A DNA stretch of 64,000 bases from Candidatus Centipeda massiliensis (GCF_900290285.1 NZ_LT985754.1:1023080-1087079), one strand, 5' to 3'; shown: positions 15,958 through 25,499, numbered from the stretch's first letter. A program made the numbers and translations. Notes: a model not told the origin generated them from the sequence alone.

Positions 15958-18204
15958 ATGAATCCATGGAAAAAGAAATGTCTCACACTTGCGGCTCTCT
16001 GTGCGCTGACAGGAAGCAATACCTCACTTGCGGGGGCAGCCGCAAGCAATTCCGTTGACGAACTGACACCGTCTGACAAGGTGGAAAACAGAACGGACAC
16101 CACTCTCAGCGCATTGCCGAACAATCATGAGCTTGGAGAGACAATTGTGACAGCGACGCGTCTCACAGAGCCTCTCATGAAAGTTCCCGCCAACGTTACT
16201 GTAATTACCTCAAGAGAGCTTGAAAAACGGCATGTGTTCAGTCTGCGTGAGGCGCTGTCAAGGGAAGCGGGGATCTATGTCTCGCCGACGGCTGATGTCA
16301 AGGATGGTGTCATGCTGCGTGGTTTTTCAGGTGCAGATATTCTCGTCATGTATAACGGACAGATGCTCAATACTGCCTTTGACGGCGGCGTGAACTGGGA
16401 CTCCATTCCGTTGGCTAATATTGACCGCATTGAGATTGTGCGTGGTGCTGCGTCCTCTCTCTACGGCGGTCACGCCGTCGCGGGGGTTATCAATATCATC
16501 TCGAAGAAGGCGCAAGCCCCCGGCGATGGTGAACAGCAACAGATTCACGGTCAGGTCGATCTGCTGCGCGGCAGCAACAATACGTGGCAGCGCGGGCTTC
16601 AGGTTACGGGCGGTGATAAAAACATTTCTTTCCGTGTTGGCTATGAAAAGCGTACTTCGGACGGATGGGTCGGACATGCTGTCACTGCGGAAGAGTGGTA
16701 TGATACAGGCTATACGCCCGATGCAACAGTCTCGTTTAAGAAACTGTCCTCCGGCGACTATATTGTGGGAAGCCGCGGTGCAAAGAAGAAGGAAAGCGAG
16801 AATACCTATGTCGATCTGAACTATGCGTTCGACAAGAACCGCTCACTCGGCTATTCATATTTGCACGCTTCCTATGAATATTCCTATCATGATCCCATCA
16901 CCTATTTCCGTGATTCTGCCGGTAAGCCCACTTTTTCGGGCATCGTGCTTCTACCAAACGGAAATTATATCAGTGGCACGCCTGATGACTTCCTCGGTTA
17001 TCTCGGCAGGAGAGAGCAGGATATTCACAAGCTGCGCTATGAGGATACGAAGAACGATTTCAAGGCGGGGATTGGCTACAGTAACGCATGGAAGGATGGG
17101 TATTCCAGCGCTGATAGACCAACAAGTATTGATTGGACGGGAGCCGGAGACCGTGCAGAGTACCCGACAAAGAACTATAATGCAGATCTGCAAAAGAAGT
17201 GGATGGTCGGGAACAATACCGTGCTTGCCGGATTTTCGTGGATGAAGGATAAGATGCGCTATCGCAGATACGATCTCCTGCACTGGAAGGATTGGAGTTC
17301 AGTCTATGCAGCACCGTATCAGCAAAGTGGCGGCTCCGTGATGTCCACCGCACTCTTTGTGCAGGATGAACTGGCACTTGACGCACGTTGGAAACTACAG
17401 CTCGGAATGCGCTATGACCGCTTTGACAAAAAGGACGGCTACTCCTATATCAATTCCGTACGCAAGGACTACGAAGATACATCGTTCCATGCGTGGAGTC
17501 CGAAGCTGGCAGTTAGTTACGAGCCGCAGAAAGATACCATGCTCTATGTGAGCTATGGGAAGTCCTTTAATCCACCATCGATTTATCGGCTGTATCGTCG
17601 TGCGGGGGACAGTGCGCGCTCCATCCAGGCAAATCCGAATTTGACCCCGGAAATCTCCCGCACATTTGAGCTTGGAATAAAGCAGAAGATCAATAAGGAC
17701 ACCTCCTATGGACTCACGCTCTTCCGTGTGGATACTGCGGATAAAATTGCGATTGCGACGAGGGATCGCGTGCGCGCATACTATAATATAAATGAATCAA
17801 TGATCAAGGGGGCGGAATTTGAGCTGAAGCACCGTTTCCATCGCGACTGGCGGACGTACTTCAACTGTACCTTTGAGTCCGGCGAGGATACGTATGGCGG
17901 AACGACTGAGCGTGACTGGTACCTGCCGAAGTATATGATGCGATTCGGCATTGAGTACAACCGTGATCGTTTTAATGGCACTCTGGACGCACAGTACATT
18001 GCTGCACGACAGCAGGTGGATGCGGTTACGGGGGAATATGGATCGGAGGACAGCTTCTTTGTGACCAACCTGTATCTCAATTACAAAATAAACGAGAATG
18101 TTAAACTGCAGTTCGGCATAGAGAATCTCCTCAACCGCAAATACTATGCGGGTGAAGCGGCGAACGAGAGAACCTATACCTTCGGTACGACCTGCTCATT
18201 CTAA
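15958..18204 (+). CDS. btuB: TonB-dependent outer-membrane receptor, BtuB-like
   Basis: Protein of 748 residues: a signal peptide (KKKCLTLAALCALTGS, cleavage near LAGA), a TonB-box-like GETIVTATRL near residue 59, a plug domain (VTVITSRELEK, IEIVRGAASSLYGGHAVAGVINIIS) and a 22-strand barrel ending in phenylalanine. Such receptors import B12, siderophores or similar ligands using TonB energy. The upstream cobalamin riboswitch and the BtuB-like TonB box favour cobalamin. ATG 15958 starts the signal peptide, though the best AGGAGG (15931) is far off and GGAAG at 15942 is closer. No TonB, ExbBD or BtuFCD genes are nearby. A strong terminator follows. Confidence 0.88.
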   Translation: MNPWKKKCLTLAALCALTGSNTSLAGAAASNSVDELTPSDKVENRTDTTLSALPNNHELGETIVTATRLTEPLMKVPANVTVITSRELEKRHVFSLREALSREAGIYVSPTADVKDGVMLRGFSGADILVMYNGQMLNTAFDGGVNWDSIPLANIDRIEIVRGAASSLYGGHAVAGVINIISKKAQAPGDGEQQQIHGQVDLLRGSNNTWQRGLQVTGGDKNISFRVGYEKRTSDGWVGHAVTAEEWYDTGYTPDATVSFKKLSSGDYIVGSRGAKKKESENTYVDLNYAFDKNRSLGYSYLHASYEYSYHDPITYFRDSAGKPTFSGIVLLPNGNYISGTPDDFLGYLGRREQDIHKLRYEDTKNDFKAGIGYSNAWKDGYSSADRPTSIDWTGAGDRAEYPTKNYNADLQKKWMVGNNTVLAGFSWMKDKMRYRRYDLLHWKDWSSVYAAPYQQSGGSVMSTALFVQDELALDARWKLQLGMRYDRFDKKDGYSYINSVRKDYEDTSFHAWSPKLAVSYEPQKDTMLYVSYGKSFNPPSIYRLYRRAGDSARSIQANPNLTPEISRTFELGIKQKINKDTSYGLTLFRVDTADKIAIATRDRVRAYYNINESMIKGAEFELKHRFHRDWRTYFNCTFESGEDTYGGTTERDWYLPKYMMRFGIEYNRDRFNGTLDAQYIAARQQVDAVTGEYGSEDSFFVTNLYLNYKINENVKLQFGIENLLNRKYYAGEAANERTYTFGTTCSF

Positions 18205-18221
18205 AAAAACACGTTTGTTCT

Positions 18222-18280
18222 GAAGGGATTGCTGTACAAAGAAATTTTTGTCTTCGTACAGCAGTCCCTTCATTTGTTGT
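18222..18280 (+). terminator. Terminator after btuB-like gene
   Basis: A 16-nt stem (18222-18237 with 18256-18271; GAAGGGATTGCTGTAC against GTACAGCAGTCCCTTC, one mismatch) followed by a T-rich run. Confidence 0.75.
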
Positions 18281-18355
18281 TTACAACCCGTAAGAATGCT
18301 TCGATATGAATATTGCAGCAATTTCACAAGTGTCTCTATTGCAAAGGATCATCTC

Positions 18356-19663
18356 ATGAAAATACTCTACCGTCTTCACCGCTGGATCAGCGCAATCTGC
18401 GGTGCCTTCTTTCTGCTGCTCTGCCTAACGGGGTTGCCGTTGATCTTCAGTGGGGATGTCTATCGTTGGAATGAGATCGATGAGCGGCCGAATTTCGGTG
18501 AACTCTCCTATCAGGAACTATGGAGCGGGATGGCGGCAGGTCTTACACAATTTGCGGCGGAGATGCCGGGGTGCCGAGTGGATGCGATTGCAGCCTACGC
18601 CGAGCGCGGCGTGCTTTTATACAGCCTTATATGGCAGGGCGACCATGGCAACATGCGCAGAGCTCGTCTCGCCTATGCCCCAGAAAGCGGTGAGATCGTA
18701 CCGTGGCGCAGCTCGTATGTCAAATCTCCGATGCTTGCCGAATTTATGGGGACAATGCACGATCTGCATCTGAGAATGTCGATGGGCTACGTCGGGCTGA
18801 TTGTTCTCACGGTTATGTGTATTCTCTCCCTCCTTTCCATTGTGGGTGGTATTCTGCTCTATCCGTCTTTTATGCGGCGGCATCTCTTCGGTGGGACGCG
18901 CGGTGGAACATCTGCGGGGAATTTCTTCGACTGGCACAATTTTCTCGGCATGATCACTGCGGTATGGGCGGTGCTCATGACCCTCAGTGGCATAGCGATT
19001 GCCGTCTATATCATCGGATATGGCAGCTATCGGGCAGATGTGGAGGCGGCACTCCCTCTGGACATCAGGAACGAGGAGCCCGTCGGATATGAGGAGATGA
19101 TCGTCTACGCCCAGACGCATTTTCAGAATCAGGATCTCCTTTATCTTGCAGCGGCTGACGAGGACGCTCTAGCCGTTATGACGCTGACAGATGAGACGCG
19201 CCCCTCGATGTCTCGCGGGCAGGAGGTGTACCTTATCCGTACGGAGGAGGGGCTGACGCATATTACACAGCCCCTCCCGGGGTGGATTCGGCTGTGTGAC
19301 GCACTGCGCCCGTTCCACACGCGGAACCATGAGACTATGCCACTCAAAATTCTCTGGGCAGTACTCGACCTCCTGACCGTCATTGTCATTGTGAGCGGTT
19401 TCGCTGGGTGGGGGCAGCGCAGCCGGCGCAAAAAGGAAATCCCACCTGTCCTCTTAACCGAAACGTGCTCCGCTGTAGACGTATGGATGTTGCCCGCCGT
19501 CTTTGCCCTGCTTTCCCTCATTGGAATGGGGGCGCCGCTTTCACACAGCACTGTGGGAAATGCAGTAGGAACAGCGGCATGGGCGGGCGTCTTGCTGCTC
19601 ACTATTTATTTGTGGCGGAGAGGGCGGCGGTACAGGAAACGGAATAAATCTGGCAATTCCTAA
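18356..19663 (+). CDS. PepSY-associated transmembrane protein
   Basis: Inner-membrane protein of 435 residues of the PepSY_TM type: N-terminal RLHRWISAICGAFFLLLCLTG helix, a large outer segment, FDWHNFLGMITAVWAVLMTLSG in the middle, and three further helices near the C terminus with RPFHTRNH. Relatives include FoxB- and FpvG-type proteins that reduce siderophore-bound metal near TonB receptors, and the conserved His residues could hold haem. ATG 18356, with AAGGA upstream, fits the membrane-helix start; the frame extends to 18248. It follows the receptor gene but lies beyond its terminator, so co-regulation is uncertain. Substrate unknown. Confidence 0.75.
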   Translation: MKILYRLHRWISAICGAFFLLLCLTGLPLIFSGDVYRWNEIDERPNFGELSYQELWSGMAAGLTQFAAEMPGCRVDAIAAYAERGVLLYSLIWQGDHGNMRRARLAYAPESGEIVPWRSSYVKSPMLAEFMGTMHDLHLRMSMGYVGLIVLTVMCILSLLSIVGGILLYPSFMRRHLFGGTRGGTSAGNFFDWHNFLGMITAVWAVLMTLSGIAIAVYIIGYGSYRADVEAALPLDIRNEEPVGYEEMIVYAQTHFQNQDLLYLAAADEDALAVMTLTDETRPSMSRGQEVYLIRTEEGLTHITQPLPGWIRLCDALRPFHTRNHETMPLKILWAVLDLLTVIVIVSGFAGWGQRSRRKKEIPPVLLTETCSAVDVWMLPAVFALLSLIGMGAPLSHSTVGNAVGTAAWAGVLLLTIYLWRRGRRYRKRNKSGNS

Positions 19664-19688
19664 AGGAGTGTAAAAATTTTTCTTGCTA

Positions 19689-19717
19689 TGGAAATATAGA
19701 TAATTTCATGGTAGAAT
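19689..19717 (+). promoter_or_regulatory. Possible ftsZ promoter
   Basis: TGGAAA (4 of 6 match to the -35 consensus), a 17-nt spacer and TAGAAT at 19712-19717, in the AT-rich stretch before ftsZ. Confidence 0.35.
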
Positions 19718-19783
19718 ATGCGAGGACAATTATAATTTATTGATAGAAGAACATGATACAGACAAAATATGGAGGCTGAAGCT

Positions 19784-21013
19784 GTGTTCGAAATGGATGA
19801 TAACTTTGAAGAACTCGCAAAGATCATCGTTGTCGGTGTAGGCGGCGGCGGCGGTAATGCAGTCAACAATATGATCGACTCCGGCTTACAGGGCGTCGAA
19901 TTTGTTGCAATCAATACAGACGCACAGGCACTCTTGCAGGCGAAGGCAGCGCTGCGCATTCAGATTGGTGGGAAGAGCACGCGCGGACTCGGTGCGGGGG
20001 CACGTCCGGAGATTGGTGAGAAGGCAGCGATGGAGAGCCGCGATCAGATTGTCGAGGCACTGCGCGGCGCGGATATGGTCTTTATTACCGCCGGTATGGG
20101 CGGCGGCACTGGTACGGGTGCAGCGCCTGTTGTGGCGGAGTGTGCACGTGAACTCGGGGCACTGACGGTTGCGGTTGTGACGCGTCCCTTTTCCTACGAG
20201 GGAATGAAGCGCGCACGCAATGCGGATTTGGGCATCACGAATCTGCAGCAGCACGTCGATACGATTATCACGATCCCGAATGACCGCCTCATGAAGATCA
20301 TCGACAAGAGCACCCCTGTTACCGAGGCGTTCAGCAAGGTCGATAACGTCCTCTGGCAGGGCGTTAAGGGCATCACCGATCTCATCACGAATCAGGGCGT
20401 TGTCAACCTCGACTTTGCGGATGTACAGACCACAATGGCGAACGGTGGAGCCGCGATCATGGGCATCGGAGAGGCGCGTGGCGAGGGTGCCTCTGTTGCA
20501 GCGGCAAAGGCTGCAATCGAGTCACCGCTGCTTGAGACCAGCATCGAGGGTGCAACCTCCGTTATTATGAACTTCACGGGCTCCAGAAGCCTCAGCATGT
20601 TTGAGGTCAACGAGGCGTCCGAGTGGCTGAACAGCGTCATTATGAATGCGTCGAATGGGCGGCAGGCAAATATTATATGGGGCATCGGCGTGGACGAGAA
20701 CCTTGAGGACAGTGTGCGCGTCACCGTTGTCGCGACCGGATTTGGTCATACGGACAGCGACACAGCCGCCGAGGAGGATACTGCTGTAGGACTCACGGCA
20801 GATTGGATCTCCATGCCGGGCATGGGGAGCAGCAGCATATCTGCACCAAAGGATCCCGTACAGCCCGCGCAGCCGCAGGCACGTCCCGCAGCGGCAATCG
20901 TTCCGCCGAACATAAATACGGGCAGTGCAGTGAATAACCGCCGCATGAATGTCGTCGAACCGAACACTGGAGCGGGGGTCATCGACATTCCCGAGTGGAT
21001 GCGTAAGCGCTGA
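19784..21013 (+). CDS. ftsZ: Cell division GTPase FtsZ
   Basis: FtsZ polymerises into the Z-ring. The 409-residue protein has [18 protein letters not shown], the tubulin signature [13 protein letters not shown] near residue 107, [11 protein letters not shown] and a variable linker before the C-terminal peptide [11 protein letters not shown], which contacts partner proteins. The ATG at 19769 overlaps the ribosome binding site; GTG 19784, 8 nt after GGAGG, gives the expected [14 protein letters not shown] start. It is separated from the rest of the dcw cluster by the receptor and PepSY genes, and no ftsA is present. Confidence 0.97.
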   Translation: MFEMDDNFEELAKIIVVGVGGGGGNAVNNMIDSGLQGVEFVAINTDAQALLQAKAALRIQIGGKSTRGLGAGARPEIGEKAAMESRDQIVEALRGADMVFITAGMGGGTGTGAAPVVAECARELGALTVAVVTRPFSYEGMKRARNADLGITNLQQHVDTIITIPNDRLMKIIDKSTPVTEAFSKVDNVLWQGVKGITDLITNQGVVNLDFADVQTTMANGGAAIMGIGEARGEGASVAAAKAAIESPLLETSIEGATSVIMNFTGSRSLSMFEVNEASEWLNSVIMNASNGRQANIIWGIGVDENLEDSVRVTVVATGFGHTDSDTAAEEDTAVGLTADWISMPGMGSSSISAPKDPVQPAQPQARPAAAIVPPNINTGSAVNNRRMNVVEPNTGAGVIDIPEWMRKR

Positions 21014-21024
21014 GAAAAAAGTAC

Positions 21025-21054
21025 AAAAAAGCACCGCATGAGCGGTGCTTTTTT
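21025..21054. terminator. Bidirectional terminator between ftsZ and aroH
   Basis: AAAAAAGCACCGC, loop ATGA, GCGGTGCTTTTTT: perfect stem with A- and T-tracts on both sides, serving the convergent genes. Confidence 0.9.
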
Positions 21055-21060
21055 GTGCGT

Positions 21061-21420
21061 TCAGCCCTCAAGGTCGGGGCGGAGTTTTGCTGCTGCGCGC
21101 AGATAGACATGATGAATGTCTGTTTGTGCGGCATCTGTATTGACAAGCAGAAGAACGCGGATACAGCGGGGGAGACTGTCCTCTATAGCGCATTGACGTG
21201 CATCAAAGAGCGGCACGAGATCAAAGCCCGCAATGCGTCGTACACCCGCCGTCGGAAATGCCGCTGTCAGATCCTCGGTCACGCTGAAAATCGCTGCGCC
21301 GATGTCCTCGGACGTAATGCCATTCGTGCGCAGCAGCTCCGTGACAAGCTCTTGCGCAGCCTGCCAGATTTCTTCTTTGTCGTTGCGCCCGACCGTAATG
21401 GCACCGCGAATACCGCGCAT
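21061..21420 (-). CDS. aroH: Chorismate mutase, AroH class
   Basis: Protein of 119 residues with the AroH fold signatures: MRGIRGAITV at the start, NGITSEDIGAAIFSVTEDL, FPTAGVRR, and the C-terminal CIRVLLLVNTD. It converts chorismate to prephenate for phenylalanine and tyrosine. Length is normal for the monofunctional Bacillus-type enzyme. It lies 3 nt after the ubiB-like gene and is probably the last gene of the five-gene minus-strand run. Confidence 0.92.
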   Translation of the reverse strand: MRGIRGAITVGRNDKEEIWQAAQELVTELLRTNGITSEDIGAAIFSVTEDLTAAFPTAGVRRIAGFDLVPLFDARQCAIEDSLPRCIRVLLLVNTDAAQTDIHHVYLRAAAKLRPDLEG

Positions 21421-21423
21421 AAG

Positions 21424-23025
21424 CTACACCCCCTTATGAATGTTCCAGATCAGCCGAATACTCAGGATGAATGCAATGAGGTAACCGAGGATGCCGAGGA
21501 CGGGGATGCCGCCGAGCTGCGGCTTCATATCCGTCGTACAGATCGTGCTGGATGCGATGAGGAGTGCGGCGCACAAAAGGGCAATGATGAGCTTGTTGAT
21601 CATCTTGTCGAAGCGCTGCACGGGTTCCTCTGAGCCGGTCAGGTCAATGTTGAGCTTTGCCTGACCGCTCATTGTCATCTTGAGAAGATCGGCAAGCTGC
21701 TCGGGGATCTGCACGGACTTGCGCAGGAGCATAATCCCCTCCTGCCGTGCCTTTGAGAGTCCCTCGCGCCATGTCATGCCATGCACAAGCCCCAAGGAGA
21801 GGCTGCGTGCAAAGATCTCAAGAAAGCTGACATCGGGGGCACAGCGGCGCATGACAATCTCCACGGTCATGACGCCGCGCGCGAACATGGCAAGCCCGCT
21901 CGGGCAGCCGATGTGGTGCATACGCAGAATGCTGAGGATCTGATTCGTCAGCACGCCCATGTGCACGTCGCTGAAATCAAGCGAGCCATATTGCTCCATG
22001 AGGACATCGATGTCCTGATAGAGCTGGGCGTGATTGATGCGTCCGCGCACAATGCCGAGCGCGAGAACCGCTGCCTTCATCTCGAAGGTATCGTGTGTCG
22101 CAAGCGCAAGGATCGCGCGCCGCAGTGCCATGCGGTCACGGTTGCTGAGACGCCCCATCATGCCGAGATCGAGCCATACAATCGTGCCGCCTCGAATACG
22201 GATGTTGCCGGGGTGTGGGTCGCCGTGAAAGAATCCGTCCTCGATGATCTGCTTCGCGTAGTTCTCTCCGAGCCGTCGCCCGATCTGCGTGACATTGACA
22301 CCGGCTGCATGCAGGGCGTCGGTCTGATCGAGTGAGATGCCGTCGATGTACTCCATGACGAGGATATACTGCGTGGAGAGGTCGCGTAGGACGTGCGGAC
22401 AGGAGATGAACGGGTTGTCGCGGTTGAGATGGGTAAATTCCTCGATATGTCCCGCCTCAATGAGGAAGTCCATCTCCTGCTTTGCAATGTTCCACATCTC
22501 ATCCATGAGCGCTCGGAAGTCCACCACATTGCTATCACTCCGGTTGACGAGGCGAATGATGGTGGCGGCACGCTTCATGAGCGTGAGATCCATGCGCATG
22601 ACCTCGTGGATGCCGGGGCGCTGCACCTTGATGACCACTTCCTCGCCGGAGGTGAGGGTCGCGCGGTGTGCCTGTGCTATGCTCGCAGAGCCGAGCGGCG
22701 TGCTGTCGATCATGCGGAATACCTTGTTCCACTCGCGGTTGTATTCCTGCTCCACAATGGAGAGAATCACGGGGAAGGGGAGGGGGCGCGCTCCGGTTTG
22801 CAGCTTCATCAGCTCATCGCAGTACTCCGTCGGAAGGAAGTCGGGGCGCATGCTCATGATCTGCCCAAATTTGACGAAGGTCGGACCAAGATCCTCAAAG
22901 ATGGCGCGCAGCTTCGTCGGCGTCAGCCCGTGCACAATGTCGTGGCGGCGCAGGACGGCAACCATCTCACGCAGACGCAGGGCGGCGTTCCTGCTCTCCG
23001 TGCCATGCAAGAGTGTGCCAAGCAT
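21424..23025 (-). CDS. ubiB: ABC1/UbiB-family atypical protein kinase
   Basis: Protein of 533 residues with the ABC1 kinase-like core: the KxGQ motif in LGPTFVKFGQIMSMRPDFLP, the alanine-rich loop PLGSASIAQAH, VVIKVQRPGI, DGFFHGDPHPGNI and WLDLGMMGRLS. Two hydrophobic helices at the C terminus anchor it to the membrane. UbiB proteins assist ubiquinone synthesis in respiring bacteria; in an anaerobic Firmicute the substrate is unknown. The start is set by GGGAGGTGA 6 nt upstream. It lies 54 nt after the ABC-F gene. Confidence 0.9.
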   Translation of the reverse strand: MLGTLLHGTESRNAALRLREMVAVLRRHDIVHGLTPTKLRAIFEDLGPTFVKFGQIMSMRPDFLPTEYCDELMKLQTGARPLPFPVILSIVEQEYNREWNKVFRMIDSTPLGSASIAQAHRATLTSGEEVVIKVQRPGIHEVMRMDLTLMKRAATIIRLVNRSDSNVVDFRALMDEMWNIAKQEMDFLIEAGHIEEFTHLNRDNPFISCPHVLRDLSTQYILVMEYIDGISLDQTDALHAAGVNVTQIGRRLGENYAKQIIEDGFFHGDPHPGNIRIRGGTIVWLDLGMMGRLSNRDRMALRRAILALATHDTFEMKAAVLALGIVRGRINHAQLYQDIDVLMEQYGSLDFSDVHMGVLTNQILSILRMHHIGCPSGLAMFARGVMTVEIVMRRCAPDVSFLEIFARSLSLGLVHGMTWREGLSKARQEGIMLLRKSVQIPEQLADLLKMTMSGQAKLNIDLTGSEEPVQRFDKMINKLIIALLCAALLIASSTICTTDMKPQLGGIPVLGILGYLIAFILSIRLIWNIHKGV

Positions 23026-23079
23026 GATCTCACCTCCCGTAAGTGTCGTGAAGCACTCGGATTCCCCGTTTTTGAAAAA

Positions 23080-24705
23080 TTACTCTGCCGCCCTGTACTT
23101 CTCCGCAAGCTGCTGCTTCACGGTCTCGTTGCTTAGGAAGTCGTCGTAGGTCGAGATGCGATCCACAACGCCGACGGGCGTAATCTCAATGATGCGGTTT
23201 GCAACGGTCTGTGTAAACTCGTGGTCACGCGAGGCAAACAGAATCGTCCCGCCAAATGACATGAGTCCGTTGTTGAGTGCTGTGATCGACTCAAGGTCGA
23301 GATGGTCGGTTGGCTCGTCAAAGAGGAGCACGTTTGCACCGGAGAGCATCATGCGCGAGAGCATACAGCGCACGCGCTCACCGCCCGAGAGAACCTCTGC
23401 GCGCTTTTGACTCTCCTCACCCGAGAAGAGCATGCGCCCGAGGAAGCCGCGTACAAAGGTCTCGTCTGGATCCTTTGAGTACTGGCGCAGCCAGTCGACA
23501 AGGTTCAGCTTTACCCCATCGAAATAGGCAGTGTTGTCGGAGGGGAGGTAGGTCTGCGTCGTCGTGACCCCCCACTTGAACGTGCCCGCATCCGCCTCCT
23601 CCTCGCCCATGAGGATCTTGAACAGCATCGTCTTCGCCGCGCCGTTTGGCCCCACGAAAGCGACCTTGTCACCCTTCTTGAGGGTGAAGCTGACATTCTT
23701 GAAGAGCTGACGGCCATCGGCCTCCTTGGACAGTCCTTCGACGGTCAGCAGCTGATCGCCCGCCTCGCGGTCGGGGGTAAAGGCAATGTAAGGATAGCGG
23801 CGCGTGGATGGCTTGATATCATCGAGTGTGATGCGGTCGAGCAGTTTCTTGCGCGAAGTCGCCTGGCGCGACTTTGACGCATTTGCCGAGAACCGCTGAA
23901 TGAACGTTTGGAGCTCCTTGATCTTTTCTTCTTTCTTCTTGTTTGCGTCCTTTGCCATTTGCAGAGCGAGCTGGCTGGACTGATACCAGAAGTCATAATT
24001 GCCCGCGAACAGTGAAATCTTGCCGAAGTCCACATCGCAGATGTAGGTACAGACCTGATTGAGGAAGTGACGATCATGCGACACAACAATGACCGTGTTC
24101 GGGAAGTCCGCAAGGAAGTTCTCGAGCCAGTTGATCGAGGTCACATCGAGGTGGTTTGTCGGCTCGTCGAGAAGCAGGATATCGGGCGAGCCGAAGAGTG
24201 CCTGTGCGAGCAGGACGCGCACCTTTTCCGCAGGGGAAAGCTCGTTCATCTTGAGGCCGTGCTTCGCGTCGGGCACACCAAGACCATTGAGCAGCTGTGC
24301 CGCCTCCGTCTCTGCGTTCCAGCCGTCGAGTTCGGCAAACTCCGCTTCGAGTTCCGAGGCGCGCATGCCATCCTCGTCGGAGAAATCGGGCTTTTCGTAG
24401 AGAGCGTCCTTCTCGTCCATAATCTCCACGAGGCGCGGATGCCCCATGATGACCGTGCGCAGCACTTCGATTTCGTCGTAGGCATAGTGATCCTGCTTCA
24501 GAACGGCAAGGCGCTCGCCCGGTGTAATGTCCACAATGCCGCCCGTCGGTTCGATCTCGCCCGCGAGCAGCTTGAGAAAGGTGGACTTTCCTGCGCCATT
24601 TGCACCGATGATGCCGTAGCAGTTGCCGGGGGTGAATTTCAGGTTCACGTCCTTATAGAGGACGCGCTTGCCGAATTGCAGACTCAGATTGTTGACGGTG
24701 ATCAT
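23080..24705 (-). CDS. ABC-F ATPase, YbiT type
   Basis: Soluble 541-residue protein with two ATPase domains and no membrane segments. Domain 1 has an intact Walker A (GANGAGKSTF), a LSPAEKVR signature, DEPTNHLD and SHDRHF. The linker RFSANASKSRQATSRKK is diagnostic of YbiT-type ABC-F proteins, which act on the ribosome. Domain 2 has Walker A GPNGAAKTM, LSGGERVR, DEPTDHLD, and SRDHEF where SHD is expected, so the switch histidine is arginine. It follows the glucosaminidase gene by 17 nt, with AAGGAG in that gap. Confidence 0.92.
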   Translation of the reverse strand: MITVNNLSLQFGKRVLYKDVNLKFTPGNCYGIIGANGAGKSTFLKLLAGEIEPTGGIVDITPGERLAVLKQDHYAYDEIEVLRTVIMGHPRLVEIMDEKDALYEKPDFSDEDGMRASELEAEFAELDGWNAETEAAQLLNGLGVPDAKHGLKMNELSPAEKVRVLLAQALFGSPDILLLDEPTNHLDVTSINWLENFLADFPNTVIVVSHDRHFLNQVCTYICDVDFGKISLFAGNYDFWYQSSQLALQMAKDANKKKEEKIKELQTFIQRFSANASKSRQATSRKKLLDRITLDDIKPSTRRYPYIAFTPDREAGDQLLTVEGLSKEADGRQLFKNVSFTLKKGDKVAFVGPNGAAKTMLFKILMGEEEADAGTFKWGVTTTQTYLPSDNTAYFDGVKLNLVDWLRQYSKDPDETFVRGFLGRMLFSGEESQKRAEVLSGGERVRCMLSRMMLSGANVLLFDEPTDHLDLESITALNNGLMSFGGTILFASRDHEFTQTVANRIIEITPVGVVDRISTYDDFLSNETVKQQLAEKYRAAE

Positions 24706-24722
24706 CTTTCCGTTCTCCTTTT

Positions 24723-25499
24723 CTACTCGTGCAGAATTGCGCGGAACATCGACAAAATGCTCTGTCCGTACGAGTCACCGGGAACCGCCCAACGACCATT
24801 GAGATCCTGCCAGTTTCCAAGTGTATTCGTACCGTAGACGTTGCGTACCAGACTGTATCTGGGATCGACCACCGGTTCTACGGGCTCGCGCGTCGATGCG
24901 TATGCAAGCAGATGCTGAATATGTGCGCGTACGCCGATTTGTGAGGTGGCAAAGTAGGCTCCCTTGACTGTTGTGCTCGTCGTACCGAGTCCGCAGTAGT
25001 TGTTCTGATCGGGGGTCACTGTACCGCCGTAACGGAAGAAGCCCGTTTCCTTGAGCGCCTGCGCAAAGGCGACATCGGGGCGGATGCCCTCCCGTGCGCC
25101 CTCCTCGTAGTAGTAGGCGACCAGTTCGCGCGGCGTAACCGAGATTTCGGGATATGGATTCACGCTGAGGAGGTAGTTTACACACTGCTCCTGACTTGCG
25201 AGCGGCGTGCCGATGATGGCGGTGTCGTACTCTGAGAGCGTCTGCGGGACGCTGAAGAGCGGCTGTGGTTTTGGAGCTTCCGCCGCTACCGCATTTGCCT
25301 CCGCTGCTTCCTTGATGAGTGCGTCGGTGCGCATGCGGAAATCCTCTTTTTTCTCGGGCTGCACCGTGCGTTCCGTACGCACTTTCGTCGCTGCATTCGG
25401 ATTGTGTGCACGACGTGCCTCGCCCGAGGCTGCGGTCAGAATAAAAAGTCCTGTGACAGCTGCGGCAAGAGAGCCGCGCAGAAAAATATCCTTTCGCAA
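24723..25499 (-). CDS. Secreted glucosaminidase-domain protein
   Basis: Protein of 258 residues starting at TTG 25499, 8 nt after TAGGAGG. An N-terminal signal or anchor sequence (FLRGSLAAAVTGLFILTAASG) precedes a charged linker rich in Ala and Glu, then a glucosaminidase domain (about 100-258) with YYYEEGAREGIRPDVAFAQALKETGFFRYGG and the presumed catalytic Glu in LKETG, then NYCGLGTT. Such domains cut glycan strands of peptidoglycan. Position in a minus-strand operon with a permease and an ABC-F gene gives no further clue. Confidence 0.85.
   Translation of the reverse strand: MRKDIFLRGSLAAAVTGLFILTAASGEARRAHNPNAATKVRTERTVQPEKKEDFRMRTDALIKEAAEANAVAAEAPKPQPLFSVPQTLSEYDTAIIGTPLASQEQCVNYLLSVNPYPEISVTPRELVAYYYEEGAREGIRPDVAFAQALKETGFFRYGGTVTPDQNNYCGLGTTSTTVKGAYFATSQIGVRAHIQHLLAYASTREPVEPVVDPRYSLVRNVYGTNTLGNWQDLNGRWAVPGDSYGQSILSMFRAILHE

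Noticed and set aside
18248..18355. Upstream extension of the PepSY protein
   Set aside because: It overlaps the receptor terminator; ATG 18356 has a ribosome binding site and begins the first membrane helix.
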